Shown here piece after piece: positions 1 through 10,615 of a stretch of DNA of 64,000 nt. This stretch comes from Cucumis sativus (taxonomy: Eukaryota; Streptophyta; Magnoliopsida; Cucurbitales; Cucurbitaceae). The stretch lies in contig NC_026657.2 of assembly GCF_000004075.3 (NCBI RefSeq), positions 21,944,501-22,008,500 on the forward strand, written 5' to 3'. A program made the translations under genes and the position numbers. The notes beneath the pieces were generated by a model that saw nothing but the letters and a program-made list of their open reading frames with translations, searched no databases and had not been told where the DNA came from. Position 1 is the stretch's first letter. Each line of letters begins with the position of its first letter.

Positions 1-320
1 AGATTACTTCGTTATTCAAATTTGTTGATTTTATATAATGTCCTCTACAAGTCGGGAGTACTGAGTGTGGATACTGTATCATGAGGTATATGAAAGAAAT
101 TGTGACTAGGGGAAGCATTGTCATATCCGATGCGGTATGTTATTATATCAAACAATTTCTTTTGTGTGTTCATTCATTTAATTTATTTTGCATGTTTATA
201 GATTGAGACACGAAGATCATACTCACATGCAGAACTAGACCAGGTGCGAGTTGAGTTAGCTGATTTTCTGGGTTCGTACATATGATTGTGACCAATAATT
301 TGTGATTCTGAAGTAGGAAA
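1..320 (+). pseudogene. 3' end of a CACTA-type ULP1-like protease gene (left copy, decayed)
   Basis: Two exons can be placed by comparison with the inverted copy at 60.7-61.0 kb. The first (39-134) encodes VGSTECGYCIMRYMKEI, which carries the Cys of a C48/ULP1-type peptidase in the ECGY context. The second (202-285) encodes the end ELADFLGSYI followed by TGA. The gene body lies outside the window to the left. In the right-hand copy the first of these exons follows an acceptor reading tatatAG; here the same site reads tatatAA, so the acceptor is lost. The usual Tyr after GY is replaced by Cys. Homology to the right-hand copy continues through the stop codon and 3' flank to about 320, then stops abruptly at a tandem array. 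ULP1-like genes of this kind are known passengers of plant CACTA (En/Spm) elements. Family assignment is confident; loss of function is inferred from the lost acceptor. Confidence 0.85.
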
Positions 321-1250
321 GTTGAGTAGTTTCTTTCTGGCCATAGCATTGACCCTTTTTTCAACATTTTAGGACGAAACTAAAAAACCCAGTCTGGAGC
401 ATCATTGTTTGACTTTTGTTGGCAAAAAAGCTTTAATATTACTCAAAATTAGATCACTCAGTAGTTATATGTGAACTTTCAAGACATTTGACATGGTTCT
501 AAGTTGGGTAGTTTATTTCTAGGCCACAACATTGACCATTTTTTCAACATTTTAGGACGAAACTAAAAAATTGAGTCTAGGGCATCACTGTTTGACTTTT
601 GTGGGAAAAAAACTTTAATATTACTCAAAATAGGAGTACCCAGTAGTTAGATGTGAACTTTCGAGACTTTTGACATTGTTATAAGTTGGGTAGTTTCTTT
701 TTTACCGTAGCATTGGTCATTTTTTCAACGTTTTGAGACGGAACTAAAAAACTTAGTCTAGGGCATCATTGTTCGTCTTTTGTGGGCAAAAAACTTTAAT
801 ATTACTCAAAATGAGACCACCCAGTAGTTAGATGTGAACTTTTGAGACATTTGACACTCTTGTAAGTTGGGTAGTCTCTTTCTTGGTCATAACATTGACC
901 CTTTTTTCAACTTTTTGGGACGGAACTAAAAAACTGAGTCTGTGACATCACTGTTTGGATTTTGTTGGCAAAAAACTTTAATATACTAAAAATGAGACCA
1001 CCCAGTAGTTAGATGTGAATTTTCAAGACCTTTGACATTGTTCTAAGTTGAGTAGTTTTTTTCTGGGTCATAGCATTGACCCTTTTTTTCAACGTTTTAG
1101 GACGAAACTGAAAAATTGAGTCTAGGACATCACTGTTCGGCTCTTGTGGATAAATTTTTTTAATATTACTCAAAATGAGATCATCCAGTAGTTAGATGTG
1201 AACTTTCGAGACCTTTGACATTGTTCTAAGTTGGGTAATTTCGATTAAGG
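321..1250. repeat. 182-bp tandem repeat array, five copies
   Basis: The anchor GTTGRGTAGTTTCTTTCT recurs at 321, 503, 685, 866, 1047 and 1230, giving periods of 182, 182, 181, 181 and 183. Each unit also holds a CATTGACCCTTTTTTCAAC block, a GGACGAAACTAAAAAA block, a CACTGTTTGACTTTTGTG block, CTTTAATATTACTCAAAAT and CCAGTAGTTAGATGTGAAC. Units differ by scattered substitutions, so the array is not brand new. No coding potential is seen. The length is in the range of plant satellite monomers. Confidence 0.93.
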
Positions 1251-1689
1251 ATCAAGCTATTGTTGACCTCCCCGTCATGGATTGTAGATTATCATTCTTT
1301 TTGTATGTATTTCCATAATTTTTTTATTGTATAATGGTTTAAAGTAACGAGGGTCATGCTATAAATACGTGTCTTGAGAGTTTTAATAGTGGACTGTTAT
1401 TCTTTTATAACTAAATATCTAGTTGGCTTTAAATTTTGTTTGAAACTCTAGAATAGTATAGGTGAGTGTGTGGTGAGACACACTTATTGTGTTGTTGAAT
1501 ATGAAGGTTGTATTTATGCATAGAAGTGAAAATTATTTCCCTCTTATGGTTTGGCTACCTCAAATTTCAAAGGAGATGCTGCCGAAATTTTTGTAGAATT
1601 TCTTAATATGAATGCTATAGAAGTAAGTTCGAAAACATCGTTTTAAGAGTGTTTTATCATGCAACAATTTAGGTCAAAGAGGAAAACCT
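1251..1689. other. Intergenic spacer without recognisable genes
   Basis: AT-rich sequence between the tandem array and the Copia fragment. I see no splice-supported coding exon here. It may belong to the same decayed element as the RNase H fragment that follows, but nothing in it proves this. Confidence 0.5.
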
Positions 1690-2165
1690 AGATCGGGGTG
1701 TGATAGATGTTGCCTGGGCGTCAAGTATAGACGATAGAAAGTATGTTGTAGCCTATTGTGTGTTCATTGATAATAACTTGGTTTCTTGGTCATCTAAGAA
1801 ACAAACGGCAGTTGTCTGATCAAGTACTGAATCTGAGTATCGCGCCCTGGCACTAACTGCCTCTGAAGTTGTTTGGCTCAAGCAACTTATGACTAAATTT
1901 GATGTTTCTCTCCTCTCAAACCTGTTATTTAATGGTTTGTCAATCTAAGTGTCGGAGCTCTTGCAACTAATTCAATTTTTCATGCTCGAACAAAGGATAT
2001 AGAGATTGATGTCCACTACATTCAGAATCAAGTCCTCAAGGAAGTCTTAGATGTTCGTTATGTTCCGTCATGGCAGATCAGTTAGTTGATTATATTGTCT
2101 CACCAAATCTCTTTCGCATTTTTAGTTTCAAAACCTATAGTCCAAACTCGGTGTGGTAAATGCAT
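1690..2165 (+). pseudogene. Decayed Ty1/Copia RNase H fragment
   Basis: Conceptual translation gives segments typical of the C-terminal RNase H of plant Copia polyproteins: DDRKYVVAYCVFIDNNLVSW, then SSKKQTAVV, an in-frame stop, SSTESEYRALALTASEVVWL and KQLMTKF. The Glu of STESEYRAL is one of the family's catalytic acids. Several stops and frameshifts interrupt the reading frame downstream, where a TKSLSHF-like remnant is still readable. No LTR, primer-binding site or reverse transcriptase is visible nearby, so this is an isolated relic. It lies on the plus strand, like the upstream CACTA fragment, but is a different element class. Confidence 0.85.
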
Positions 2166-2739
2166 ACAAATTAATTTCAGGGTTGTAAATATTTTTATTG
2201 TTTTAAAAATGTTTTTCTAATTTTTTCTCCTTTCATAAAATCCCAAAATAAAGTTTAAAATTAAGTACTTTGCAAATTAAAGAGTGGTTATGAGAGGGAG
2301 AGAAACTTTTTATTTTTGTAATTTCATATTTAAATTATCAAATTATATATATTATTATTTATTATTCGTTGCACTTCACTTTTTTATAAACAAATCTCCC
2401 TTTTTTTCATTAACACATTAAATTTTTATTACTTTTATCAGTATTTTTTTTTTTAATTTTACTAACACGTGCGTGTTGGAGAAGATGGTATCAAGCGAAG
2501 AAATAAACAAGTTTTGTTTTTCATTCTCCAGTAACATAATGCCACATTTCTCTTGGCATTTATTGTGTGATGAATTATTTTATTATTTCAGTCTTCTCAT
2601 CCCAAATTATAGGGATTTTCAAATGTATATATATTGATCATCCGTCATTATATGTGAATAGAGAGGAAAAAGGGGAAATATTTCACAAAACTATTCTCCC
2701 TCGTCTTTTTCGATCACATGTTTTGATATCAATGTAACT
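2166..2739. other. AT-rich intergenic DNA
   Basis: Long T and A runs, no convincing exon, no terminal repeats. Nothing further can be supported. Confidence 0.5.
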
Positions 2740-3370
2740 TTAGGATCTAGAGCACTATTTAAAGAAGTACTCAATACCAACTATAGGTCAATATGTAGGC
2801 ACCTTCATATGGACATCGATGAGAAACTCAACTTTTTAATTGGAAGTTAATCGATATAGTGTCGTTGAAACAAAACAAATTAGAAGAAATTATTCTTCCA
2901 AGTTAGGCCCAAGAATATTTGCTCATAATTATGAGTAACATCCAAACCTCGAGATCCGACGTGAGAGTGAAGGTTAATGTTATGGATGATTTTAGAATAA
3001 AAGATACAATCGACATTAGAACAAATAGAACTGACAAATCAAGCAGAGAGCATGATATACGAGTAAAAAATGGTAACTACATAAATGTTTGGGCCTAGGC
3101 AAAGGGTTTGGCTTTAGCCTTGACCCAAGTTAGCTTGCTCGCTCGCTCTCGGCCTAGATCAAGGTTGAGTCTTACCAAATGCCCAACAGCGCATAAGCAT
3201 GCCTTAACCTGGGCAAGCGGTTGTTTTAAACCCAAAATATAACCAAAGAAAGATGCTCAACTGAGGTCAACCATATCCAAACATGAAACCATGCACCGTT
3301 CGCATAAGGCTTGATAGGTTATGATTTAATTATCTTGAGGCAACTCTAAAACCTTAAGGTTAGGTCAATT
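2740..3370. repeat. Segmental duplication, copy A, distal part
   Basis: This stretch matches 7145-7750 in the same orientation and order. Shared blocks include AACCTCGAGATCC, GAGAGTGAAGGTTAATGTTA, GGGCCTAGGCAAAGGGTTTG, GCTTTAGCCTTGACCCAAG, CCATATCCAAACATGAAACC and CAACTCTAAAACCTTAA. Identity is patchy, with many small indels, which implies an old event. No protein is recognised in either copy. Confidence 0.85.
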
Positions 3371-4029
3371 TTCTCAACAAATGTTATATTCTATACTTTT
3401 GGAGAATACAATAATCTTATTCTTTAATCAAACTGAAGATATACTAAGAAACTCTAATATAGGGAATGTCAAATTATAATAAATGACGACTATACATAAT
3501 CACAATATAAACACGTATTATAACAAACATCATTATAACTTTATACGAGGCAACTTAAACTTTTGACTTCTTCTCTATTTTGTTGTTCCATTGATCTCCG
3601 ACATCAAATTCATTTTTCTTTGTTTTGCTTTGATCTTTCTTCAAATTACAAATTTATTTTCATTTGCCCTTCCTTTTCATATTCTTTTTTCTGCAATTTT
3701 TCTTTTACTTTTCATCATTTTTTTTCTTATGTTATATTTTATGGTATTTTTCATTTTGGGTCTATGGGTTTTTTCCATTTTCAAAATTAAATATTTCTGT
3801 TATATTTTAAAAAAATAAAAGACTTCAAATTTTTAATTGAAATACAAAAAAGGAAATTTTAAAAAATAACAAATTTTACAAAAAGATTTAAAATCTATAA
3901 CAAATTCTATGATTAATAGTAATTGATATGGTAGATAGAAGATTATGGTGTATAGAATCTAAAATTTGAGTATAGCTCCAAATATTTTATCTTTTATTTT
4001 TCTAGTTTTAAAAATCCTCACTTCTATAC
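3371..4029. other. AT-rich intergenic DNA
   Basis: Pyrimidine-rich at 3560-3790, which leaves a long open frame of low-complexity Phe/Ser/Leu codons with no protein-like composition. I see no gene. Confidence 0.5.
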
Positions 4030-4600
4030 AGTTAAAGATATAGTGGGAGGGTTTGTGAGTGTGTTCCTGACGTGGATCCTACATGGTGAGTCTGGTCCCA
4101 CCAAGAAAAGTGGGTTGTGAAGAGAACAGGAAAAGAGGGGAACAAAAGGGTTGGAAACAAAATTATTGTGGAATTTTAAACTGAAAAAATGTATTAATAT
4201 TTTTGAAAAGTTAGTTAGGAAGATTTTAAAAATAGTAAATTGTTATTAAAAGCTTTGTTTTGGTAGAGTATTCAAGCATGAGCAAAGAGAGAGAAAATCT
4301 AAACAATAAATTGCTATTAAATTTAAAATAAAAGAGAGAGAAAGAGAAAATCAAAACAACACTGTACGACTAAATGGTTTTGGTTAACACTTTGAAACTC
4401 CCTCCTCATTACCAATTTCTTCTCCGTTCTTATAATATTAATCAATTCATAAGTTATGTGGAGCGTCCAACTATCCATCCTCCTCATCTAACAACATCAT
4501 ATCTTGTTTGTCATGCAACGTAAGATACATATTTTTAAACATAAAATTATGCACTTATTTGTTTAGTTATTATTATTATTATTTTGGAAAAGGTGCAGTT
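4030..4600. repeat. Segmental duplication, copy A, proximal part
   Basis: The block CTGACGTGG..CATGGTGAGTCTGGTCCC near 4066-4100 has a counterpart at about 8252-8285. The block around 4519-4590 (CACTTATTTGTTTAGTTATT) has a counterpart around 8368-8435. The offset between copies falls from about 4.4 kb at the distal part to about 3.85 kb here, so copy B has lost internal sequence. Confidence 0.75.
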
Positions 4601-5980
4601 TAAAACGGTGGTTGGATTAGAAACTTTGAATTTTTTATTATTGGATTGAATCTCACGCTCAGATTTGAAATATTGAATTAATAAAATACTTCTAATTAAT
4701 TTTTATAATAAATTTATACCTTAATTAATAGGTCAAATATAAGAAAGTTTTCATTTACATAATTAATTTAGTATAATATAAGTAAGGAATTCATTTGAAT
4801 TTAATTTTAAAAATTATATATAATTAATAATTATTATAAAGTTATAAATGTTCTAAAAATTTACTAAATCTCAATCAACAAAATAAATCATAATTTAGGA
4901 CATTTGTGAAATTTACTAGTAGATTTAGATCTTTTGTCTAAATCTTTCAAAAAAAAAATATAACTCGACAACATCTTCTTTTAATTTAATAATGAGATCA
5001 AATTTATTTTAAAAAGAAACTTCTTTAAAAAATAATGTGAATTTTAAAACATATGTGAATAACACGGTGTATGCAAAATTATGGAAAGAAAATTGATGTT
5101 TTTTTTGGTTGTCTACTCCACACCTTTTATTTATTTATAATTAATATTAGGTTGAGCCCACACTTTATACTTTTTGTTATTATTATTACAAAAAATTGAT
5201 AGCATATTGAAACCACAACATAGATATGGAGAGCTTTTGTTGTGACGATATTACAAAAATACTATCTAAATGTTATTAATGAAAATAATTGATAATTTAA
5301 AACATTTATGAAATATTGTAGTCATATTAGGTCATTCTATAAATTTATGAGTGTTGATGAAGCTTGATAAATATTAGATATGATAACCCTATCTTAAGAT
5401 CAAATAGTCGAAAATGAAACATAGAAAATGTTTTAGTTTTACCCTAAAATTTTAGTAACACAATAATTGTGATGGGCTATCTAACAAAATGAGCTTTTGT
5501 TGTGAGGATGTGGTAACTTTGTTTCACCAAAAATTGATAGCAAATTCAAACCACAACGTAGATATGGAGAGGAGAAATCAACACAAAAAGGAAAAATCAA
5601 GAACCAACCCTTACTGCTTTAGTTTTTAATATTCTGAACAATACAAATACTTGAAATTCAAAAGTCAAACTCTTGTAAGTTATATCCAATGGAGGGCTTG
5701 AAATCCACTTCCAATTAACCCATTATAATATTTTCATCCCAAGTAAGTTTAGATATGTATCAAATTCAAATCTTTCAAAATTAATCTAATTTAATTTATA
5801 ACGTAATTGGTTAAATAAAACATACCCTCACAATATATTCTCACAATTTATTTTCACATATTATATAAAATTAAAGGAAACATTTGTTACATCCTAAGGT
5901 GCCACACCTCCAACTCTTAACAAACCTTAATACTTAAATAAAACTATTATATGAACTGCAAAAAGACCAGTGCAACTTAA
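4601..5980. repeat. AT-rich intergenic DNA with a short local duplication
   Basis: Mostly unremarkable AT-rich DNA. A local duplication is clear: AAAAATTGATAGCATATTG, ACCACAACATAGATATGGAG and GAGCTTTTGTTGTGACGAT around 5190-5250 recur as close variants around 5489-5575. The 3' end of the minus-strand gene begins near 5981, and polyadenylation signals of that gene would fall in the last 200 bases. Confidence 0.6.
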
Positions 5981-6532
5981 TTATGAACAAAGAATAGACT
6001 TGCAAGCATATAATTCTAGAGAAGCAACACAAACCAAAGCACAGAAAATGGTGGACATATAAAATATTCTCTCCTCACTCCTCCTAAAGGTTGAACTTGA
6101 GTTTATCAAGAGTATTAAATCCTCTTCAGCCTCCATGGATGAAGAATCAATGGAGTTAAATTCTTGTTTGATTTTCGAAATTTGATGATAAAGTTGAGCA
6201 TGTTTGTTGAGAATCAAATTTTGCTTTAGTTCTGACCGGTAGAGCATCAACGCAGCATCGAGATAAAGCAGAATGTAAACAAGGCTGTACAAAGAGCTTA
6301 GAGCAAGAATGAGGCGCCAGTTGGCATGGCAGATGAGGGAGGAGAAATAATTAGGAGAATTAGTTTTGTTGGAGATGGCGAAGCAGAAAGCGCGTTCCCA
6401 AATGAAATAGGCGGCAATTATAGTGTGCAACTTGGTGTCGTAGTAATTTGCTGTGGCTTCTTGCTTCTCGCTCATAGCTTTCAGTTCTTCCATTCTCTTC
6501 TCCAACTCTTCAAGTTCCATTATTGTTGTCAT
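5981..6532 (-). CDS. Uncharacterised small membrane protein, 183 aa
   Basis: Single-exon gene encoding 183 residues. The N-terminus (residues 6-30, MELEELEKRMEELKAMSEKQ) is a charged heptad-like helix likely to form a coiled coil. Three hydrophobic stretches follow, at about residues 37-54, 73-96 and 157-177, separated by a polar Glu/Lys/Ser-rich segment (101-155). This layout suggests a small integral membrane protein with a cytosolic coiled-coil head. A TA-rich tract that can supply a TATA box sits about 55 bases upstream of the ATG. Met5 is an alternative start. I do not recognise a named family and assign no function. The composition is protein-like on this strand only; the overlapping open frame on the opposite strand lacks these features. 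The gene is bracketed by the two copies of a segmental duplication. Confidence 0.7.
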   Translation of the reverse strand: MTTIMELEELEKRMEELKAMSEKQEATANYYDTKLHTIIAAYFIWERAFCFAISNKTNSPNYFSSLICHANWRLILALSSLYSLVYILLYLDAALMLYRSELKQNLILNKHAQLYHQISKIKQEFNSIDSSSMEAEEDLILLINSSSTFRRSEERIFYMSTIFCALVCVASLELYACKSILCS

Positions 6533-6584
6533 GAAGAAGAAAAATACAGGATGAGATGTGGTTCCTCAATTGAGAGACAAATAG

Positions 6585-6610
6585 CCCTTATATATATATA
6601 TATATATATT
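6585..6610 (-). promoter_or_regulatory. TA dinucleotide tract, candidate TATA region
   Basis: An uninterrupted TA repeat lies roughly 55-75 bases upstream of the minus-strand ATG at 6532. That distance suits a TATA box plus a short leader. It is also a microsatellite and may vary in length between accessions. Confidence 0.45.
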
Positions 6611-7144
6611 CATTTGTGGGCGTTTGATGAAAACTTGTACAAACCACGGCCTATTGCCCCTTTCCATTTATTTATATTATCTTTTTTTAATTTCTATAAT
6701 AATTAATTAATTTCCATTAGTTTTTCCACCCTTTTCCGGCCCGCCCTCTTTTCGGTGCATTAGTTTCTTTCCTTGAATAAACTAGCAATGGCCAAAGATG
6801 TTTTAAATTGATAATGGTGTGGCAGCCAAAATTCAACCCAATTGATAGGCATGTACCAATTTGAAAATAGAAATAACCTTGGGAGCTCCAACACATCATC
6901 ATCATCGGTTCCTCTAACACCATCTTAAATCACCAATTTAATTATATATTACTAACATCTCCTCTTACTTGTAGGCTTGAAATATTTAAAACACCCAACA
7001 AGTAAAAATCAATTTTAATTGGAGAGGAAACACGACAACACATGTCCCTACTCTAGTACCATCTTAAATCACCAATTCACTCAAAAACTTAAGCTAGTAA
7101 GTAAAAACAAATTTAATATAATATCTAAGTTTGCCAACGTAGCA
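6611..7144. other. Upstream region of the 183-aa gene
   Basis: Intergenic DNA with no further exon that I can support. GC content rises slightly at 6720-6770. Promoter elements beyond the TA tract cannot be assigned. Confidence 0.4.
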
Positions 7145-7750
7145 TTAGGGTCTACAACATTGTCTAAAGAAGTATCCAATACCAACCGCAGGTTAAAATG
7201 TAGACACTTCACATGGTCACCACGAGGAACTTAGCTTTAATAATAATTTAAACTTAATCGACAATCTCATTGAAACAAAACAAGTTAGAAGAAATTATTC
7301 TCCCAAGTCATGCCCAAGAATGTTTTGCTCGTAGTTGTGAGTAACCAAACCTCGAGATCCAACATGAGAGTGAAGGTTAATGTTACGGATGATTATGGAC
7401 CAAATGATACAACTCACGTTATCACAATTAGAAATGACAAAACAAGCATAGGACATGATATATGTGCTAAATATTGTAACTACATAAATTAATGGGCCTA
7501 GGCAAAGGGTTTGGCTTTAGCCTTGACCCAAGGTAGCTTGCTTGCTCTCGGCCGATTGAGGTCGAGTCTTGCCAAATGTCCAATAGGGCACAAGCATGCA
7601 CTAACTCAAGCAAGAGATCATTTTAGACCTAGAATATGACAAAGAAAGATGCTTGACTGTGCTCGACCATATCCAAACATGAAACCATGCACGCTCCTGG
7701 GTTTCATAGGTTATCTAATAATTATATTGAGACAACTCTAAAACCTTAAA
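7145..7750. repeat. Segmental duplication, copy B, distal part
   Basis: Counterpart of 2740-3370 in direct orientation. The GGGCCTAGGCAAAGGGTTTG block is at about 7495 here versus 3091 in copy A. A short open frame inside (7310-7492) is not conserved in copy A, so it is not taken as a gene. Confidence 0.85.
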
Positions 7751-8445
7751 AAAAACATATCATCGTAGAAAGAAGAGAAAAATATAAACATTTTAACTCA
7801 ATCTCCCAAGTTTGATCTTGGTCAAGAAGGACCAAGAAGAAACTGCTATAACAAGTTATCTAAAAGGGTAGTTTTAGGCGTGAAATATGAAAACTTTTGG
7901 AAGTCCTTTTGGTAGTTAATCATATACAAACCTCACAAGTTTTGAAGCTTACACTGTAATATATATAACTCTTATAAATAAAATTGGTATAAAATTTGGA
8001 TGAAATGTTACATACATATACAAAATTGAAGGTAAAAATGGTAAATAGTTATAAATAAATAATGTTAGAGATTAAATAGGGATTAATGCTTATAATAACA
8101 ATAATGTTAGAGATTAAATGGAGAAGATTATTAAATATTTTGCTATAATTTATAAATATTTTAATTTATTTTATTATTTTTAAAAATATTACTACAAATT
8201 TGTGGGTACACAATTAAAAATAGTAAGTAAAAGAATGCGTAGGGCTTGTGTATCTGACGTGGGATGGACATGGTGAGTTTGGTCCCGAGGGGAAGGGAAA
8301 GGTTACCCATTCGTAAATTGAATGGAGGGAGAGCATAATCTAAATATTATACATACTGATTACGTTTTGTAAAATACGTATTTTAAAACATTAAATTATC
8401 CACTTATTTGTTTAGTTATTATTATTATTTTCAGAATGTATATTT
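7751..8445. repeat. Segmental duplication, copy B, proximal part
   Basis: Contains the counterparts of the copy A blocks at 4066-4100 (here near 8252) and 4519-4590 (here near 8368). The rest is AT-rich and more diverged. Confidence 0.65.
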
Positions 8446-9455
8446 ATATGTGAATTGAGAGAAACAATTGTATATTTATATGTGAGAGCATGGGTCATCA
8501 GTATCTCAATATTGTTGTGGATTTTCCATTAGCAAGTAGAAGGAACAAGCCCTATTTCATATTTATTTATAATCATTCAACTTCAACTGATGATTGGTAT
8601 GTCAATGGCAAATACATAAATTTCATGACATCTGAAAATCTAAAACAAAAGTTTCTAATGATGGATTTTATTTGCTTCATACCTATCCTACTTGTACATC
8701 TCCTTCAAAATAAGTACAAAACATAAATATGAATATAAATGTGTTAGTAGTTTGTATCTATCAATATGAATTTTCGTACATAATAATAACTTTGTAACAT
8801 TAATACAACCAAACTATATACAACAAAATCTAGAAATTAACCAAATTTTAGTTAAGTTGTTTCCCAAAACAACCTAAATACAATAGGTGTTAGCACTATC
8901 TAGCTAGAAAGAAAAAACGCACACACATACATATAAATAACTTGTTTGGTAGTTTCCTCGCTTCAATGTGTTTGTCCAATTCCTAGTCAAAAAAGTAAAC
9001 GTTCAATTTAAAACTCAATTCAATCCATCAATCTCAACAATTATAACAATAATATGTTTCAAATTATGTGGTTTAGTTCAGTTCAGTTCCAACTCAACCA
9101 AACTAGATCGATTTTGTGGTTCTTTACACTCCTACGAAATAAGTCAGTTTGATATATATTTGTAATTTTTTCAAAGGTAAGGTCCAATTGATAATCATTT
9201 AGATCCCTTAGGAACAATTTCCTTTTTCTTTTTCTTTGGAAAGTTGAACATATTTCTTTTTCATTTGTTACAATAGTTTGCATCTTTATTAAATAGAATG
9301 GTTGAGTTCTTAGCAAAATTTTAAAAACAAAAACAAATTTTTAATAACTACTCTTTTTTAGTTTCTAAAATTAGATTTGGGTTTTTTAAATATGGGTAAG
9401 AAGTAGATAAAAAACAAGAAATTGAGGTTGAAAGTAATTATTGGACAATAAATTT
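8446..9455. other. AT-rich intergenic DNA
   Basis: No recognised gene. An open frame at 8490-8726 (78 codons, plus strand) has mixed composition but no known motif, no splice context and no conserved copy. I leave it unannotated. Confidence 0.45.
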
Positions 9456-9456
9456 C

Positions 9457-10615
9457 GACCAATTAAATTTTGTCAAGTCATCCCAGCAAAATTATGATGA
9501 TTATAATTTGATTGAATTTGGGTAATCAAGTTTTTCCATATCCAACCTAATTCAAGCCTCTGATGAGGCCAAACACGGATCGGGCCCTAACCCGCTAAGA
9601 AAATGAGTCTAAGTTCAAGCTTAGGCCCAACAAGCAGAGGGACTTCGACCCAAGCCCAACAAGCAAATGGGTCCAAGCCCAAACCCACCTAAAGCCCATG
9701 AATTTTTTCTATAAATAGAGACATTATTTGAGTACGGATGTAAGAATATGGGTTGAACCAGAATAACCCGGACTACCCAATCCGTATTATAAGGGTTGGG
9801 TTGGGTTAAAAAAATTGAATTGTTTCAGGTTGGGTTTGGTCTCGGGTTGGAAGGTTGAAAAATCCGGGTTAACTCAACCCAACCCCAATTAATATAATAT
9901 ATATTTTTATATTTATATACACATATATTATTTATTTAATAAAATAAAATCTAAAAATTAGATCTTCCTCCCTCTTCAATTTTCATCTCCTCACGTCCCG
10001 CTCACCCTTCTTTATTGTGTTCGATTCTTCTCTTCCATCTCACCTTAGTCTTCAGTCTTCTCCTCACAATCTCATATTCCACCTCATTAGAAAGTAGAAA
10101 AGAAATAACAACACAACCCGACAATCCAATCCAACCCAACCCATATTTTACGGGTTGGGTTGGAAGCTAAATTTGGGTTATTCGGGTTGTCAACCCATAT
10201 AACCCAAAAATATGGGTTGGGTTGAGAATATCTACCAACCTAACCCAACCCAACCCGATTACACCCTTCCATCTGAGAGGGTCTTTGGTTGAAGGAAAAA
10301 TTGAAAATTCAAACTTCTACAAGCTCTTAACACGTGCAAGTTCGTATCAACCTCGAGATCAACAACTTCTGTAAGATTGAAAACTTGGAAGATTAAACTT
10401 TCCTTGGATACCAGAAGATCAAAATTCAAATCGATTTGCCGATACAACATTCTGAAGACCGAAAACCAAGAAGTTCTAAGTTGTTAACTTGTATTCGAGA
10501 GAAAGCATCAGTGGAATAAATACTAGAAATTGTATTCATAATATTCATCAATATACAAAGTTCAATTCCATGAAATACATTGCTTTCAAAATCTTGTGTG
10601 AACAGTAATCACAAT
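9457..10615 (+). mobile_element. Solo LTR-like sequence, split by a nested MITE
   Basis: The two flanks (9457-9733 and 10271-10615) align, in order, with the LTRs of the retroelement at 43.4-48.3 kb. Shared landmarks are a CCAATTAAATTT..CATCcCA start region, repeated CCCAAGCCCAACAAGCAAATG motifs, TTTTTCTATAAATAGAGAC (a TATA box), CTTCTACAAGCTCTTAACACGTGCAAG, AACTTGTATTCGAGAGAAAG, TAAATACTAGAAATTGTATT and AAGTTCAATTCCATGAAATAC. No gag or pol is attached, which fits LTR-LTR recombination. Exact ends are uncertain because a clean target-site duplication is not evident. Confidence 0.8.
9734..10270. mobile_element. hAT-like MITE nested in the solo LTR
   Basis: About 537 bp absent from the LTR copy at 43.67 kb. 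The ends are imperfect inverted repeats: ACGGATGTAAGAATATGGGT on the left, and a right end that reads GGAAGGGTGTAATCGGGT on the complement. Subterminal GGGTTGGGTTGGGTT runs on one side pair with AACCCAACCCAACC on the other. Candidate 8-bp target duplications are ATTTGAGT (9726-9733) and ATCTGAGA (10271-10278), a six-of-eight match. GGGTGTAA ends and 8-bp duplications are typical of plant hAT MITEs. The centre (9958-10100) is pyrimidine-rich and resembles a plant 5' leader. Confidence 0.7.

Noticed and set aside
3563..3818. Two overlapping open frames rich in Phe, Ser and Leu
   Set aside because: They read a low-complexity pyrimidine-rich stretch; composition is not protein-like.
6326..6706. 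126-codon plus-strand open frame
   Set aside because: It overlaps the 183-aa gene in antisense and runs into the TA microsatellite.
7310..7492. Open frame of 60 codons as a gene
   Set aside because: It lies in a duplicated segment and its frame is not kept in the other copy at about 2930-3100.
8490..8726. Open frame of 78 codons as a gene
   Set aside because: No recognised motif, promoter or splice context; AT-rich surroundings give such frames by chance.
9760..10260. GGGTTGGGTT runs as telomeric DNA
   Set aside because: The plant telomere unit is TTTAGGG. These runs lack the TTTA phase and face each other at the two ends of a MITE.
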